From: an uncultured Eubacteriales bacterium
GTDB lineage: Bacteria > Bacillota > Clostridia > Oscillospirales > Oscillospiraceae
DNA length: 64,000 nt
Assembly (NCBI GenBank): GCA_900545815.1
Contig: URAM01000003.1
Coordinates: 1-64,000, forward strand
Direction: 5' to 3'
The position numbers were made by a program, and so were the translations under genes. Position 1 is the stretch's first letter. The number at the start of each line of letters is the position of its first letter. The notes under the pieces were generated by a model, which saw only the letters and a program-made list of their open reading frames with translations, ran no database searches and was not told where the DNA came from. Positions 6,869 through 16,668 of the stretch are shown here, piece by piece.

Positions 6869-9800
6869 ATGAACCTCGATCAAATACGTCACAGTTTTGA
6901 GACCTTGCAACATTTACAGCCACCACTGCTGCGGAAGATCCCACCGCTATGCCGTGCCATTGAGGAAGGGCAGCTGGACAACACAGAGTATGTGAAACCC
7001 GTCATCAAGATGCTCCAGCAATGGGCTGCCGCTCAAACCACTCTGGCCGAGGCTCTGCCGCAGCCAGATGCCGCCCAACTGACCACACTCCCTGCCCTGG
7101 AGTCCTGGCTGCGTGCCCACGACGGCAGCACCCAGCTCCGGCAATTCTTGGCCGTCACCGGTCGGATGGACAACCTGACCGCTGCCCTGCGCCCCTATCA
7201 AGAGAAGGCGCAGGCCATTTTGGACGGCACCCAGGACGACCCCGATTTCGTATCCGCCCTAGCCATTTTTGTGGACATCGTGGTCAATGGCTTTGACTTC
7301 ACCGACCCCACCGTAGCAGACAAGACCCAGGCGCTGGAACAGCAGCTGGATCGGATGATCTGCCTGCCCCTCTACGCCGGACAGTTTCAGCTGGATCCGG
7401 ATCAGGTGCCCCCTGCACCCGCAGCACCCGCACCCACTCCTACACCAGCTCCCGTGCCCGCCAGCATCCCCGCTCCCCTCCAGCCCGCCAGTCCCGCAGA
7501 CCGCCGCCCGCTCACGCCGGTGGACGCATCTCTATGTACCCTGCCGTTGGAACAGAGCGGCGCATCTGCCACCGAGTTCAACGGCAAGACCTTCGGGGAT
7601 CTGCTCACCCGCAACCGTCCCCTGAAGCTCATCATGACCGCTATGGCCAAGTACTATGTCCTCTCTTTTGACCAGTTGAAGGATCTGGTGGCTATCAGCG
7701 AGAAGAAGCTCCGGACGCCTCTGCTGGATCTGATCAACCGTGGCTACATCGACCGGTATCGCTACCGAGAATCTGACGTGGAGTTCCATCCGGTGTTCAC
7801 CATCGGCAAGGTCTGCGCCCAGCGTTCGCCTGGACGGGTCGTGGCACAGTACACCCTGGACGCCTTTCACGACCAGCCTTCGGAGGAAGTTCTCCACGCC
7901 GCCATCCAAAGTCTGGCCACCATGCTCTCCGCCCTCAAGCGCAGCGCCTTCCTTTGCGCCCTGGCGCCCTACGAGGACGCCATCACCGTCCGGTACCCCA
8001 CTGTGGGCAAACGGTTCGGCAGCGTCACCGTTACATCGGCCAACACCGTTTGGTTCCTGGCTCCCTTCTTTGACGCCCCCAATGCGGTGCGGCAGGCGGC
8101 TGCCTTCAAGCAGGCGCTGGTACAGATTCCGGAAGCGGAAGTGGTACTTCTCTATGTCCAGGACGAAACGACCGCCGGTGACTGGAACGTGGCATTGTCT
8201 GACGCCAAGATCTCCCTGCAAAATATCTTCTACTTCACCCAGGACGGCACCGTGCTGACCCATGGCCTGGAGCAGGTGCCTCTGGACACGGTACTGCTGC
8301 TGGCTGAGCAGGAGGAACCGGTGTATGACGCACCTGTGACTTGGCCGGAAGATGCGGAAGCTGTTCCCGTTTTGGAAGATCCTATGGACGAGCCGGAGGA
8401 AGAACCCGTCCAGGAAGAATCCGCAGACGAGTCGGAGGAAGAACCCGTCCAGGAAGAATCCGCAGACGAGCCGGAGGAAGAACCCGTCCAGGAAGAATCC
8501 GCAGACGAGCCGGAGGAGGAACCCGTCCAGGAAGAATCCGCAGACGAGCCGGAGGAAGAACCCGTCCAGGAAACACCCACAGACGAACCGGAAGAAGAAC
8601 TCGTCCAGAAAGCACCCGCAGAGGAACCGGAGGAAGCACCTGTTCCAGAAGCCCCTGCCGCGCCAGCCAAGGTGCCCATCGACCTGTCCAAGCTGCCGGA
8701 ACTGCCGGTGCGGGACAACAAGATTGATGTGACCAACGGCATCTTCAAGGGTATCTCCTACCCTGGCCAGGACGGCTCGCCGGACGCCGTGCAGATCCCC
8801 CTCCAGCTCATCACCCAGAACGCCGCCCCCAGCGCCCTGCTGTACGCTCGTTCCCTGGTGCGCTGCGCGCCCACCCTGTGGCGGCCGGTGTATCAAATGC
8901 TGGCCTACGCTTACAACGACCCGCTGGCGGACTGTGACTACAACTTTGTCAACTTGCAGACCGTCTACGAGGATGCCATCCCCGGCTGCTCGGCGGAGAC
9001 GGCGTTCCGGTTCCAGCTGTGTGCTTTTTTGCGGATGCTCTTTGCCGATGAGATCGACCCCAGCTCTCTGCATCTGCTGAAAGCGCCCATCATCGAACAT
9101 TATTTTCAGGACTGCGTCTTGTTCCAAAAGCTGCCTGCTCTGCCGGGACTGCTCCAGGAGATCTGTACCTTCATCCAGCACTTCCAAAAGGGCTTCGGCG
9201 TCCGCGCCGCCCAGCAGATCAACGGCATCGACGACATGACCGCTCAGAAGGCCAGCCTGCAAAAACGGGCGTCTGAGCTGTTGGATCTGCCCCTTCAGGA
9301 GTGTCATTCTCCCCATCCCCGCGTCAAGGCACTGCGGGAAAAGCTGTTCAGCCGCAACGGCGTCATGAAAACCCTCATCCGTCCGGTGGCCGAAGGACAG
9401 ACCGACCACCTGGAGGAGGGAGTGGCCTTCTGTCAAGACTACCAGACCACTCGAGGCGGCGAACGCCAGTTCGATGAAAAAGCCCTCAATGACCTGATCG
9501 ACAAGCTCTGGGCGGAGACCAGCACCCTGAATTCCCGCCGAAAGAGCGAGCCGCTGCTGAACTCCCAAAAAATCCCCATCCGGAACAACTGCAAGGAATT
9601 CATCGACGTCTTCCTTCATTGGGCGGAGCTGGCGCAGCGGAACAGCAACGAGTCCGACGCCTATCTGATCGCCCGCAACCGGATGCTCAACAGCCTCAAT
9701 GAGCTGGACAGCCAGATCACCCAGCTGGACAAGGAACCGCGCCTGGGCGAATACGCCGGTCTGGTGGCTCTGTCCGACGCTATTGCGGACATCAAGGCCA

Positions 9801-12376
9801 TCCTCTCCGGACAGCGGCACGTCCACCAGTTCTTCTACTTGGACTTTGTGACCAGCAACCAGGTGGAGCTGGACACCGAGACCACCCTGCCCCTGCTGGA
9901 TGAGTCTGTATCCATCCTTCCTGACTACACCCTCTGGGAACGGGTGCGGAACCACGAGGCCACCAAGATTTCCTTGGCAGCGTACACCGAGCAGGTCATG
10001 GAAGGCCGTGCCATGCGGGAATTCGACTTCGGCCGGCAGCTCATCCTGCTCCGCTATCTGCGCATCCTGGACACCCTGCCGGAGGACGTGACGCTGGAGA
10101 AGATCAACGCCCTGGAGGAGCAGGTCACGGCCAACATCGAGGCCATGCCCCAGGAGGTGCGGCGGATGGAAAACAGCTTCAACGCCGAGATGGAGATGGC
10201 GGAAGGGTACGACCGGTTCATCGAGCTGGGCACCAAAGACCGCATCCTCCACGAGTTCCGAGAGTGGTACCGTCCAGTGGCCGACCACGGCTGCAACTAC
10301 GGCTTCTATCACCGGAAGATGGACGCCTGCTGCGCTGCTGTGAATGCGGCATCGGAACAGCTGAAGGGACAGTATCGGGAGCGGCTGATGGAGCTGCGGA
10401 ACACCCTGCCGGTGTCTGTGCTGGAAAACCAGGAGAACAACATCCTGGACGTGATCTCCGACCTGATCGAGGAACGGGTATACTCGGTAGCCGACGACTA
10501 TATGCGCATGGCAGCCGAGGGTCAGACCACGCCGCCGGTGAGCTATATGCTCTCTGGGAGCACCACGGACTACCTGGGACAGTTTTTGGGCAGCTACGAT
10601 GACCTGTTCCGCACCTATGGCATCTCCGCCGGACGTCCCCTCTACGACCTATACACCGACTACAATCCGGAAAACTCCGACCGCAACCGCATCCAGAAGG
10701 ACGCCCGAAATATGCTCCGCTCCTGGCCTCGCTCCCAGTGGCGTGGGGAACAGAACGGCCGCTTGAAGGACTTTTTGGCGGAGCTTGACTTGGACATCCA
10801 GGACATCACCGACCTGGACAGCGAGAAGCTCTCCAAGGCGGTGACCATCGAAGCGCCTGCCTACAGCATCTCCGAGTACGAACACCCCATCGCCCTCTTT
10901 GGCACCCGACTGAGCAAGGACGGGTTTACCCTCCAGCTCATGTTCGGCCGCGCCGATCGGGAGATGATCCTGAACAAGATCCGCAGCTACGGCAGCACCG
11001 GCAACCCCATCATCCTGCTCCTGGACTACGCCCTCTCCCTGCCGGAACGCCGTGCCATCGCCTCCATGCTCAAGCGGGAGGGCATCAACACCCGCACCAC
11101 CCTGCTCATCGACCGCATCCTAGCCGTCTTTCTAGCCGGCATTCCCAAGATGGGGCGGATGAAGGCGCTGCTCCAGACCGCACTGCCCTTCGGACGGCTT
11201 AACCCCTATCAGATCTCCGGCGCCGCCGTGTCTCCGGAGATGTTCATGGGGCGCCGAGAGGAGCTGAACAGCATCCTGAATCCCAACGGCACCCACATCA
11301 TCTACGGCGGCCGTCAGTTGGGGAAATCCGCCCTGCTCTTCCGCGCTAAGGATCAGATTGACAACCGTGCTATGGGCTATTGGGGTGTGGTCATCAGCCT
11401 GCTGAACCAGAGCAGCGCCGAGGTGCCTGCGTCCATCTGCCAGGAGCTGACCCAGATCCACTTCTTCCCTGAATCCCCCCACTGCGCCGACTGGGACAGT
11501 CTGTGCAACGCCATCCGAGAGCGCATGAACGATGAGGAGACACCGGTTCACCGGTTGCTCCTGCTGCTGGACGAGGCGGACGCCTTTACCAAGTCTGCCG
11601 ACTCCAACCTGGTCATCGACCAGCTGCTGAATTTGCAGGCGGTCACCGACAACCGGTTCAAGTTCGTCCTGGCTGGTCTTCACAATGTCCTGCGCTACAG
11701 CCGGCAGGCGCTGGATGACAACCAGTCCTTCATCCGCCTGTCCCCCACCTGCATCAAGCCGCTGAAATATGTGGAAGGCAGCGAGCTGCTGGAAAAGCCC
11801 CTGTTCTACCTGGGCTTCCGGATGCAGCCGGAGCATGTGGCGTTGATCTCCCAGATTCTCTCCACCTGCAACTACTACCCCGGCCTCATCCACTACTACG
11901 CCTATCATCTCATTGACAACATGGCCAATGCCCAGCAAATGGGACGGGAGGAACCGCCCTACTACCTGGACGAGACCCAGATCCGCAATCTGCTCCAGGA
12001 TCCCAAATTCAACAAGCAGATCATCGACAAGCTGTTCATCACCCTGGGCGTGGACGCCAAGGAGGGCAGCCACTACAAGATCTTGGCCTATGCCCTGGCA
12101 CACTGCTGCCTGGAGGACGTAGAAGGCGCCTCCTTCGGCTTCACGGCGGCGGAGCTGATGCATGTGTGCGAGCAGTTCAACATCGCCTCCATCGTCAACC
12201 TGGGTGAGCACACCGTACAAGCCCTGTTGGAGGAGATGACCGAGATGAACGTGCTGCGGGCATCTCAGGATCACGCCCTGTTTTCCTTCAATCGCCGGAA
12301 TTTCCTGGAGATGATGGGGGATATGGAAACAATCTGGAAAGAATTGGAGGGATTCGCCGATGCCGCAACCGTATGA
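6869..12376 (+). CDS. Giant multidomain STAND/AAA-type NTPase (1835 aa)
   Basis: Seen in order: a helical N-terminal region (1-185); a proline/alanine linker (~190-225); a winged-helix-like segment (~240-320, ...AKYYVLSFDQLKDLVAISEKKL...); an alpha/beta region to ~490; an acidic tandem-repeat linker (~505-600); a long helical region; and a C-terminal NTPase. The NTPase has the entry FMGRREEL, Walker A GGRQLGKS (~1482) and Walker B LLLLLDEAD (~1570), followed by winged-helix-type sequence, an arrangement known from STAND/Orc-like ATPases. STAND proteins act as ligand-triggered switches in signalling and phage defence. ATG 6869 lies ten bases after GGAGG; ATG 6860 is too close to it. It overlaps the next gene by 17 bases. 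The large middle region is unassigned. Confidence 0.7.
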   Translation: MNLDQIRHSFETLQHLQPPLLRKIPPLCRAIEEGQLDNTEYVKPVIKMLQQWAAAQTTLAEALPQPDAAQLTTLPALESWLRAHDGSTQLRQFLAVTGRMDNLTAALRPYQEKAQAILDGTQDDPDFVSALAIFVDIVVNGFDFTDPTVADKTQALEQQLDRMICLPLYAGQFQLDPDQVPPAPAAPAPTPTPAPVPASIPAPLQPASPADRRPLTPVDASLCTLPLEQSGASATEFNGKTFGDLLTRNRPLKLIMTAMAKYYVLSFDQLKDLVAISEKKLRTPLLDLINRGYIDRYRYRESDVEFHPVFTIGKVCAQRSPGRVVAQYTLDAFHDQPSEEVLHAAIQSLATMLSALKRSAFLCALAPYEDAITVRYPTVGKRFGSVTVTSANTVWFLAPFFDAPNAVRQAAAFKQALVQIPEAEVVLLYVQDETTAGDWNVALSDAKISLQNIFYFTQDGTVLTHGLEQVPLDTVLLLAEQEEPVYDAPVTWPEDAEAVPVLEDPMDEPEEEPVQEESADESEEEPVQEESADEPEEEPVQEESADEPEEEPVQEESADEPEEEPVQETPTDEPEEELVQKAPAEEPEEAPVPEAPAAPAKVPIDLSKLPELPVRDNKIDVTNGIFKGISYPGQDGSPDAVQIPLQLITQNAAPSALLYARSLVRCAPTLWRPVYQMLAYAYNDPLADCDYNFVNLQTVYEDAIPGCSAETAFRFQLCAFLRMLFADEIDPSSLHLLKAPIIEHYFQDCVLFQKLPALPGLLQEICTFIQHFQKGFGVRAAQQINGIDDMTAQKASLQKRASELLDLPLQECHSPHPRVKALREKLFSRNGVMKTLIRPVAEGQTDHLEEGVAFCQDYQTTRGGERQFDEKALNDLIDKLWAETSTLNSRRKSEPLLNSQKIPIRNNCKEFIDVFLHWAELAQRNSNESDAYLIARNRMLNSLNELDSQITQLDKEPRLGEYAGLVALSDAIADIKAILSGQRHVHQFFYLDFVTSNQVELDTETTLPLLDESVSILPDYTLWERVRNHEATKISLAAYTEQVMEGRAMREFDFGRQLILLRYLRILDTLPEDVTLEKINALEEQVTANIEAMPQEVRRMENSFNAEMEMAEGYDRFIELGTKDRILHEFREWYRPVADHGCNYGFYHRKMDACCAAVNAASEQLKGQYRERLMELRNTLPVSVLENQENNILDVISDLIEERVYSVADDYMRMAAEGQTTPPVSYMLSGSTTDYLGQFLGSYDDLFRTYGISAGRPLYDLYTDYNPENSDRNRIQKDARNMLRSWPRSQWRGEQNGRLKDFLAELDLDIQDITDLDSEKLSKAVTIEAPAYSISEYEHPIALFGTRLSKDGFTLQLMFGRADREMILNKIRSYGSTGNPIILLLDYALSLPERRAIASMLKREGINTRTTLLIDRILAVFLAGIPKMGRMKALLQTALPFGRLNPYQISGAAVSPEMFMGRREELNSILNPNGTHIIYGGRQLGKSALLFRAKDQIDNRAMGYWGVVISLLNQSSAEVPASICQELTQIHFFPESPHCADWDSLCNAIRERMNDEETPVHRLLLLLDEADAFTKSADSNLVIDQLLNLQAVTDNRFKFVLAGLHNVLRYSRQALDDNQSFIRLSPTCIKPLKYVEGSELLEKPLFYLGFRMQPEHVALISQILSTCNYYPGLIHYYAYHLIDNMANAQQMGREEPPYYLDETQIRNLLQDPKFNKQIIDKLFITLGVDAKEGSHYKILAYALAHCCLEDVEGASFGFTAAELMHVCEQFNIASIVNLGEHTVQALLEEMTEMNVLRASQDHALFSFNRRNFLEMMGDMETIWKELEGFADAATV
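8387..8659 (+). repeat. 39-bp tandem repeat coding an acidic linker
   Basis: Seven in-frame 39-base units, the first four almost identical, encode DEPEEEPVQEESA and variants; the last three are diverged. It lies inside the giant NTPase gene between the N-terminal module and the helical core. Near-identity of the first units indicates recent expansion, so length may vary between strains. Confidence 0.9.
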
Positions 12377-13379
12377 ACTTTGGTGGAGCGTGGTTCCTGG
12401 CCCGTCCCAGCTGGTGGAGCAGCTGACCGCCCACCTGGTGCGCTTTGAGAGCGCCCTCATCCCCTATACCACCGCCTCCTTCCCCTGGGGGGAGGAGTTC
12501 CGGCTGAGCGCCTACGACCGAGTGCGCCAGGTGCATCCCAACCTGACCGAGGAGCTGTGCGATGCCAGCACCATGGGCGAACGCTCTCCTGGCCGGTGGG
12601 TGCTGGACGTGGTGGGCAGAGGGGAAGTCTTCTGCCTGCCCTCCGATGACCCCATTGAGATCGCAGCGGAGAGCGGTCTGTTGAAACAGCGCATCTTCTG
12701 GGTGACCCACTTCACCAGCAAGGCACAGGTGGCTGAGTGGGTAGCCTTCGCCAAAGCGCTGCGAAAGAAAGCAGCAGATCACTGCTGCTGCGTGGTGCTC
12801 CTGCTGCCCACCAGCCTGCGCATCAACAGTCACCTGCCGGAACTGGAGACAGACGCCTTTTTCGGCGAATACGATCTGAGCTTCTTCGCCTCCTTCCTTC
12901 TGTCTCACCGGAAGCTGTCCCAGTTTGAAAAGAAGTACCTGTCCGAGCTGGCCTCTGCCCTCTCCTTTGGGGACGCAGTTCAGTGTGCAGAGCTGGCTTC
13001 CATCGGGAAGGAGTTATTGGAGGAGCCGGAGCAGCTGCCTATGCTCCGTGCCATCCCCAACTACCTCCACGGCATCTGGCTGGCACAGATCCGCACCGTC
13101 TTCTCCCACATTGAGGAGACCAAATTCGCCATCGTGCAGCAGCACCGGAGCGCCATCGCGCCACTGCTGCACACCACCGATGACTTCGGCATCGCCATCG
13201 AGCAGATGGAGGACATCGAGCTGCGGCATCTGATACACGCTGTGAACCACAACATCATCAGCCTGCCGGAGCGCACCTGCGCCGTCATCAACGCTCTATA
13301 CAACAGCCGGAACCAGTTGGCGCACCACCGCATCTTACCCTATTCTGAACTCAAGCAACTCCACCAGCAGCTGCTGTGA
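12360..13379 (+). CDS. Partner protein with C-terminal HEPN-like motif
   Basis: A 339-residue protein, cysteine-rich in the middle (HCCCVVLLL) and mostly helical. Its start overlaps the end of the NTPase gene by 17 bases, so the two are coupled and probably act together. Near the C-terminus, residues 317-322 read RNQLAH, matching the R-[ND]-x3-H catalytic pattern of HEPN ribonucleases and lying in a helix-rich region as HEPN motifs do. The N-terminal segment (YELWWSVVPGP...) is not recognised. If the HEPN reading is right it could be the RNA-cleaving effector switched by the NTPase. A strong terminator follows the gene. Confidence 0.55.
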   Translation: MPQPYELWWSVVPGPSQLVEQLTAHLVRFESALIPYTTASFPWGEEFRLSAYDRVRQVHPNLTEELCDASTMGERSPGRWVLDVVGRGEVFCLPSDDPIEIAAESGLLKQRIFWVTHFTSKAQVAEWVAFAKALRKKAADHCCCVVLLLPTSLRINSHLPELETDAFFGEYDLSFFASFLLSHRKLSQFEKKYLSELASALSFGDAVQCAELASIGKELLEEPEQLPMLRAIPNYLHGIWLAQIRTVFSHIEETKFAIVQQHRSAIAPLLHTTDDFGIAIEQMEDIELRHLIHAVNHNIISLPERTCAVINALYNSRNQLAHHRILPYSELKQLHQQLL

Positions 13380-13393
13380 CCCACCTAACGACA

Positions 13394-13430
13394 GCACCCC
13401 CTGAGCCGTAGCTCAGGGGGTGCCTCTTTG
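13394..13430 (+). terminator. Rho-independent terminator
   Basis: Perfect 13-bp stem GCACCCCCTGAGC / GCTCAGGGGGTGC with a CGTA loop, followed by CTCTTT. It ends the two-gene NTPase unit. Confidence 0.9.
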
Positions 13431-13460
13431 AATGGATGAATGAGAGAAACTTATCTTATT

Positions 13461-14141
13461 TTACATCACATAGAACAGGACACAGAAGAAATGGAGCAGA
13501 CTGCCCAGCACCACAAACAGGTGGAAGATAGAGTGGACATAGCGCTTATTTTTCTTCTTGCCGATCACATAGAGCATGGCGCCGATGGTGTAGGACACAC
13601 CACCCAGTACCAGGAAAACGGTGCCGCCCAGGCCGATGGCTTGGGTCATGGGCTTCCAGGTCACCACCACGCACCAGCCCATAGCCAGGTAGCAGATCAT
13701 GGAGAACACCTTGAAGCGATCCATGTCGATGGCGGTGAGGATGATACCGATGACCGCAGCACCCCAGACCACGCCGAACAGCGTCCAACCCATCTTCGGA
13801 TTGACGCCGCGCAGAGCGCAGAGCGCCAAGGGAGTGTAGCTGCCGGCAATGAGCAAGTAGATGGTGCAGTGATCCAACACGCGCAGCACCTTCTTGCCCA
13901 ACACCATGGGACTCAAGCCGTGGTAGACACTGGAGATCGTGTAGAGCAGGATCATGGATGCGCCAAAGATCGCGCCGGTGACCACGCCCATCGAGTTATG
14001 CCCCCGTGCCGCAGCGACCACGCAGAGCACCGTAGCCACGATGCCCAACGCCACACCGGCTGCATGGGAAGCCATATTAAAAATTTCTTCCCCTCGTGTA
14101 TAGTCCGGTAAAATACGTTCTGATAGTTTCTTGCGTTTCAA
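13461..14141 (-). CDS. trhA: TrhA/hemolysin III family membrane protein (PAQR)
   Basis: A 226-residue seven-helix membrane protein of the PAQR/hemolysin III family. Conserved signatures are SSVYHGL, DHCTIYLLIAGSYTP and the C-terminal HSIFHLFVVLGSLLHF, whose His and Asp residues form the proposed metal-binding hydrolase-like site. Family members in bacteria affect membrane energetics or fluidity. Translation starts at TTG 14141 behind GGAGGTGA; no in-frame ATG fits. It has its own promoter and a structured leader. Confidence 0.92.
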   Translation of the reverse strand: MKRKKLSERILPDYTRGEEIFNMASHAAGVALGIVATVLCVVAAARGHNSMGVVTGAIFGASMILLYTISSVYHGLSPMVLGKKVLRVLDHCTIYLLIAGSYTPLALCALRGVNPKMGWTLFGVVWGAAVIGIILTAIDMDRFKVFSMICYLAMGWCVVVTWKPMTQAIGLGGTVFLVLGGVSYTIGAMLYVIGKKKNKRYVHSIFHLFVVLGSLLHFFCVLFYVM

Positions 14142-14259
14142 CGTAACATCACCTCCACGGGCAAGAAAGGGGCGCGCAGTGGCAATTCCCGCAAAAGGTT
14201 AGCACTGCTCACCTTCCCTGCTTTGGAGATATTATATCCCTTTCTTCCCGTTTCGTCAA
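14142..14259 (-). promoter_or_regulatory. Promoter and structured leader of trhA
   Basis: On the minus strand TTGACG (14254-14259), 17 bases, TATAAT (14231-14236). The ~85-base leader contains the inverted repeat GCAGTG/CACTGC (14203-14208 and 14176-14181) before the ribosome site. The -35 region lies in a small CCCGTT/AACGGG palindrome. No known riboswitch class was recognised. Confidence 0.5.
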
Positions 14260-14285
14260 CGGGTTTTTGCCCGGTTGCAGATGAT

Positions 14286-16517
14286 TTACTTTTTCACGAT
14301 GACTGACCGAGGGGTGGACCAGACGGAGTAGCTCCGCTTGCCGGAGACTGTCTGATAGGCACGGATGCGGACGTAGTAGGTTTTCTTCTTTTGCAGCCTT
14401 TTGATGACCGCTTTCGTACTTTTCCCCTTGGAAATAGTGACTGTCTTGGCCTTTTTGAATCGGCTGGTCTGCCCATAGTAGATTTGGTAGCCAGAGGCGC
14501 CGCTGCTCTTTTTCCACTGCACCGTCACCGCTCGTTTGCCGGTGTTCTTCAGCTTGGCGAGCTTGGGCGCAGTGAGATAGGTGATGGATTGGGCAGAGGA
14601 AGCCTTGGAGGTGTTGTCGCCGGAATACGCCCGAACACGATACCCATAACGCTCCCCGCTGCGGTTGGAGCTGTCCATCCAGCGGGTGATCCCACTGCCC
14701 TTGACGGTCTTGATCCGCTGCCACCCTTCGTCGCCCTGCTTCCGTTCCACCAGGTAGCCAGTAGCACCGGGGACGCTTTTCCAGGTCACGGTGACGCCGT
14801 TCTTGTTGTTCGCCAGACTGGACAGCTTGGGCTTTGCGAATTGGATGGCAAAACTCCGCCGCACCGTCCCCTGATAGGGTTCCAGGCCGGTGACCACCAC
14901 AGTGCCTTCGCCCACAGCGTCGTTGTTCTCGTAGGACACCCGATAGTACTGTGTCGGCACCTTTTCCTCGCCCACCCAAACCGTCACGTCCGGCTTCTGG
15001 GCGGTGCCGTCATAGACGCAGGAGGTTGGAAAGAGGGTGATCTCCCAGTCATCGCAGGTGCGGGGCTTGGGTTTGAGTTGCCCGCTGTACTTCGCCAGGT
15101 TCACGCAGCCCCAGCCGTACCACTGATCCTTCCCACTCTCTCCCAGATCCAGTGCGCAGGCTTTCAGTTCATCGTAGAGCTGTCCCACGCTGTAGTCTGG
15201 ATGGAACAGCTTCACATAGGCCGCTGCCGCTGCCACATGAGGCGCAGCCATAGAGGTACCGGTCTTGGCGCAGGTGCCGCCTCCGACCTCTGCACTGACC
15301 ACGCTGACGCCAGGAGCTGCAAAGTCGATGCCGCTGCCGTAGTTGGAGTTGCGGTAGTCAAACCGCCCTTCCTTGTCCAGGGAAGCCACGGCGATGGTCT
15401 GGCTGTGGCAGGCCGGATAGGTGCTGGCCACGTTCATCCGCTTGTTCCCCGCTGCGGTGACCACCGGAATGCCCGCTTCATGCGCCGCCGAAATGGCTGG
15501 ATCCAGGATGCCACGGACAAAGACATTGGCAGTGCCGTTGTCCCAGCCGGCGCTGATGTTGATGACCGATGCCTGCTGCTGCACGGCATAGTGGATGGCT
15601 GCCGCCATCAAGGTGGCGCTGGAGCGACCGCTGCGATTGAAGATACGCAGGATGAGCAGCTGCACATTGTCCGGAGTACAGTCTGCCACGATGCCAGCTA
15701 CATGGGTGCCGTGTCCGGTGCCATCGGTCAAGTCGTCACCGGAGAGGGAGTCGCTGGCAAAGCTGTAGCTGTGTTCGGAGATCCGGCCATTGGCGAAAAA
15801 TGCATGGTCTGCATCTACTCCGGTGTCCACCACGGCTACGGTGGCGGTGGTGGTCATGTCGCTGTCCGCCACCGCCTCCTTCAGCACATCCAGTCCCATA
15901 TACGATGCGCCCCAGGAGTAGGACGTTTGCCCCTCGCCTGCTGTCTGCAACACCTCGTCCGCATCTAAGATCTGATCCACGAAGCACCGGTCTGTCCCAT
16001 ACCGGTTGGACAAAGTCTCATAGGCCGCCTGGGCGTCCTCTTGGGTGGCGTACTGGAGGTAATGCTGTCCGGTCTGGGCATCGTACAGCGTCTCCTCCGC
16101 CCCACAGGTGGTAGAGAGGGTGGGAGTGCTGACTACCAGTCGTTTGGTCTGGTAGGGTGCGGTGACGATCACCGTGCCCTGCTCGGTCTGCTCCGCCTCA
16201 TAGGGGGTGTCCTGAAAGTAGTCCTGTGCTGCCTGGGCGGAGTCCATAACCTGTTCCGCCTCTGTGTCCCGCAGCCCCAGGGTCTGTTCCAGAGTCGTCC
16301 TCTCCCCGTCCGCCGTCACTGTCTCCTCCTCGGGGTCGATAACCACCCGATCGAAGTAATTCTCCTCCCAGTAATCCTGGACGAGCTGAGACAGCTCTGC
16401 CCCATCTGTGATGGTGTCCGCCTGCTGCTGGAACGCCGCTGCCCCTTGGCTCCCTATGGAAAGGGAGCATGCGACTGCCAACAGCAAGCAAAGCACCTTC
16501 TTCCGTCTTTGTTTCAT
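14286..16517 (-). CDS. Secreted subtilisin-like serine protease (S8) with Fn3 domains
   Basis: A 743-residue exported protease. Residues 1-28 are a signal peptide (basic MKQRRKK, hydrophobic core, ends near AAAF). A ~180-residue propeptide region follows. The S8 catalytic triad is present: Asp in AVVDTGVD (~230), His in GHGTHVAG (~270) and Ser in GTSMAAPH (~421). After the catalytic domain come a Tyr/Gly-rich bacterial Ig-like segment (~490-560) and two fibronectin type III-like domains (~560-740). No LPXTG or membrane anchor is seen, so it is probably released or held non-covalently at the cell surface. Substrates are unknown; extracellular protein breakdown is the usual role. Confidence 0.93.
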   Translation of the reverse strand: MKQRRKKVLCLLLAVACSLSIGSQGAAAFQQQADTITDGAELSQLVQDYWEENYFDRVVIDPEEETVTADGERTTLEQTLGLRDTEAEQVMDSAQAAQDYFQDTPYEAEQTEQGTVIVTAPYQTKRLVVSTPTLSTTCGAEETLYDAQTGQHYLQYATQEDAQAAYETLSNRYGTDRCFVDQILDADEVLQTAGEGQTSYSWGASYMGLDVLKEAVADSDMTTTATVAVVDTGVDADHAFFANGRISEHSYSFASDSLSGDDLTDGTGHGTHVAGIVADCTPDNVQLLILRIFNRSGRSSATLMAAAIHYAVQQQASVINISAGWDNGTANVFVRGILDPAISAAHEAGIPVVTAAGNKRMNVASTYPACHSQTIAVASLDKEGRFDYRNSNYGSGIDFAAPGVSVVSAEVGGGTCAKTGTSMAAPHVAAAAAYVKLFHPDYSVGQLYDELKACALDLGESGKDQWYGWGCVNLAKYSGQLKPKPRTCDDWEITLFPTSCVYDGTAQKPDVTVWVGEEKVPTQYYRVSYENNDAVGEGTVVVTGLEPYQGTVRRSFAIQFAKPKLSSLANNKNGVTVTWKSVPGATGYLVERKQGDEGWQRIKTVKGSGITRWMDSSNRSGERYGYRVRAYSGDNTSKASSAQSITYLTAPKLAKLKNTGKRAVTVQWKKSSGASGYQIYYGQTSRFKKAKTVTISKGKSTKAVIKRLQKKKTYYVRIRAYQTVSGKRSYSVWSTPRSVIVKK

Positions 16518-16560
16518 GTATTTCTCCTCTTCTGTCGCAATTTGTTTTGCGGTCTATTGT

Positions 16561-16589
16561 ATCATACCATAACTTGCCCGTTCCTTCAA
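16561..16589 (-). promoter_or_regulatory. Promoter of the subtilase gene
   Basis: On the minus strand TTGAAG (16584-16589), 17-base spacer, TATGAT (16561-16566), 44 bases before the ATG at 16517. Confidence 0.55.
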
Positions 16590-16668
16590 ATGCAGCATCT
16601 GTATCTTGCTTATTATGGTATCTTGTGCTACATTTGTATTAGTATGTTCTACTGGACAGGAGGCTCTT

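Noticed and set aside
8387..8659. Regular repeats considered as a CRISPR array
   Set aside because: Units are directly adjacent with no unique spacers and stay in frame inside a coding sequence.
7532..10312. A 926-codon open frame on the minus strand opposite the giant NTPase gene
   Set aside because: GC-rich codon usage leaves the opposite strand free of stops; the product has no recognisable motif, and the plus-strand frame has clear domains and a ribosome site.
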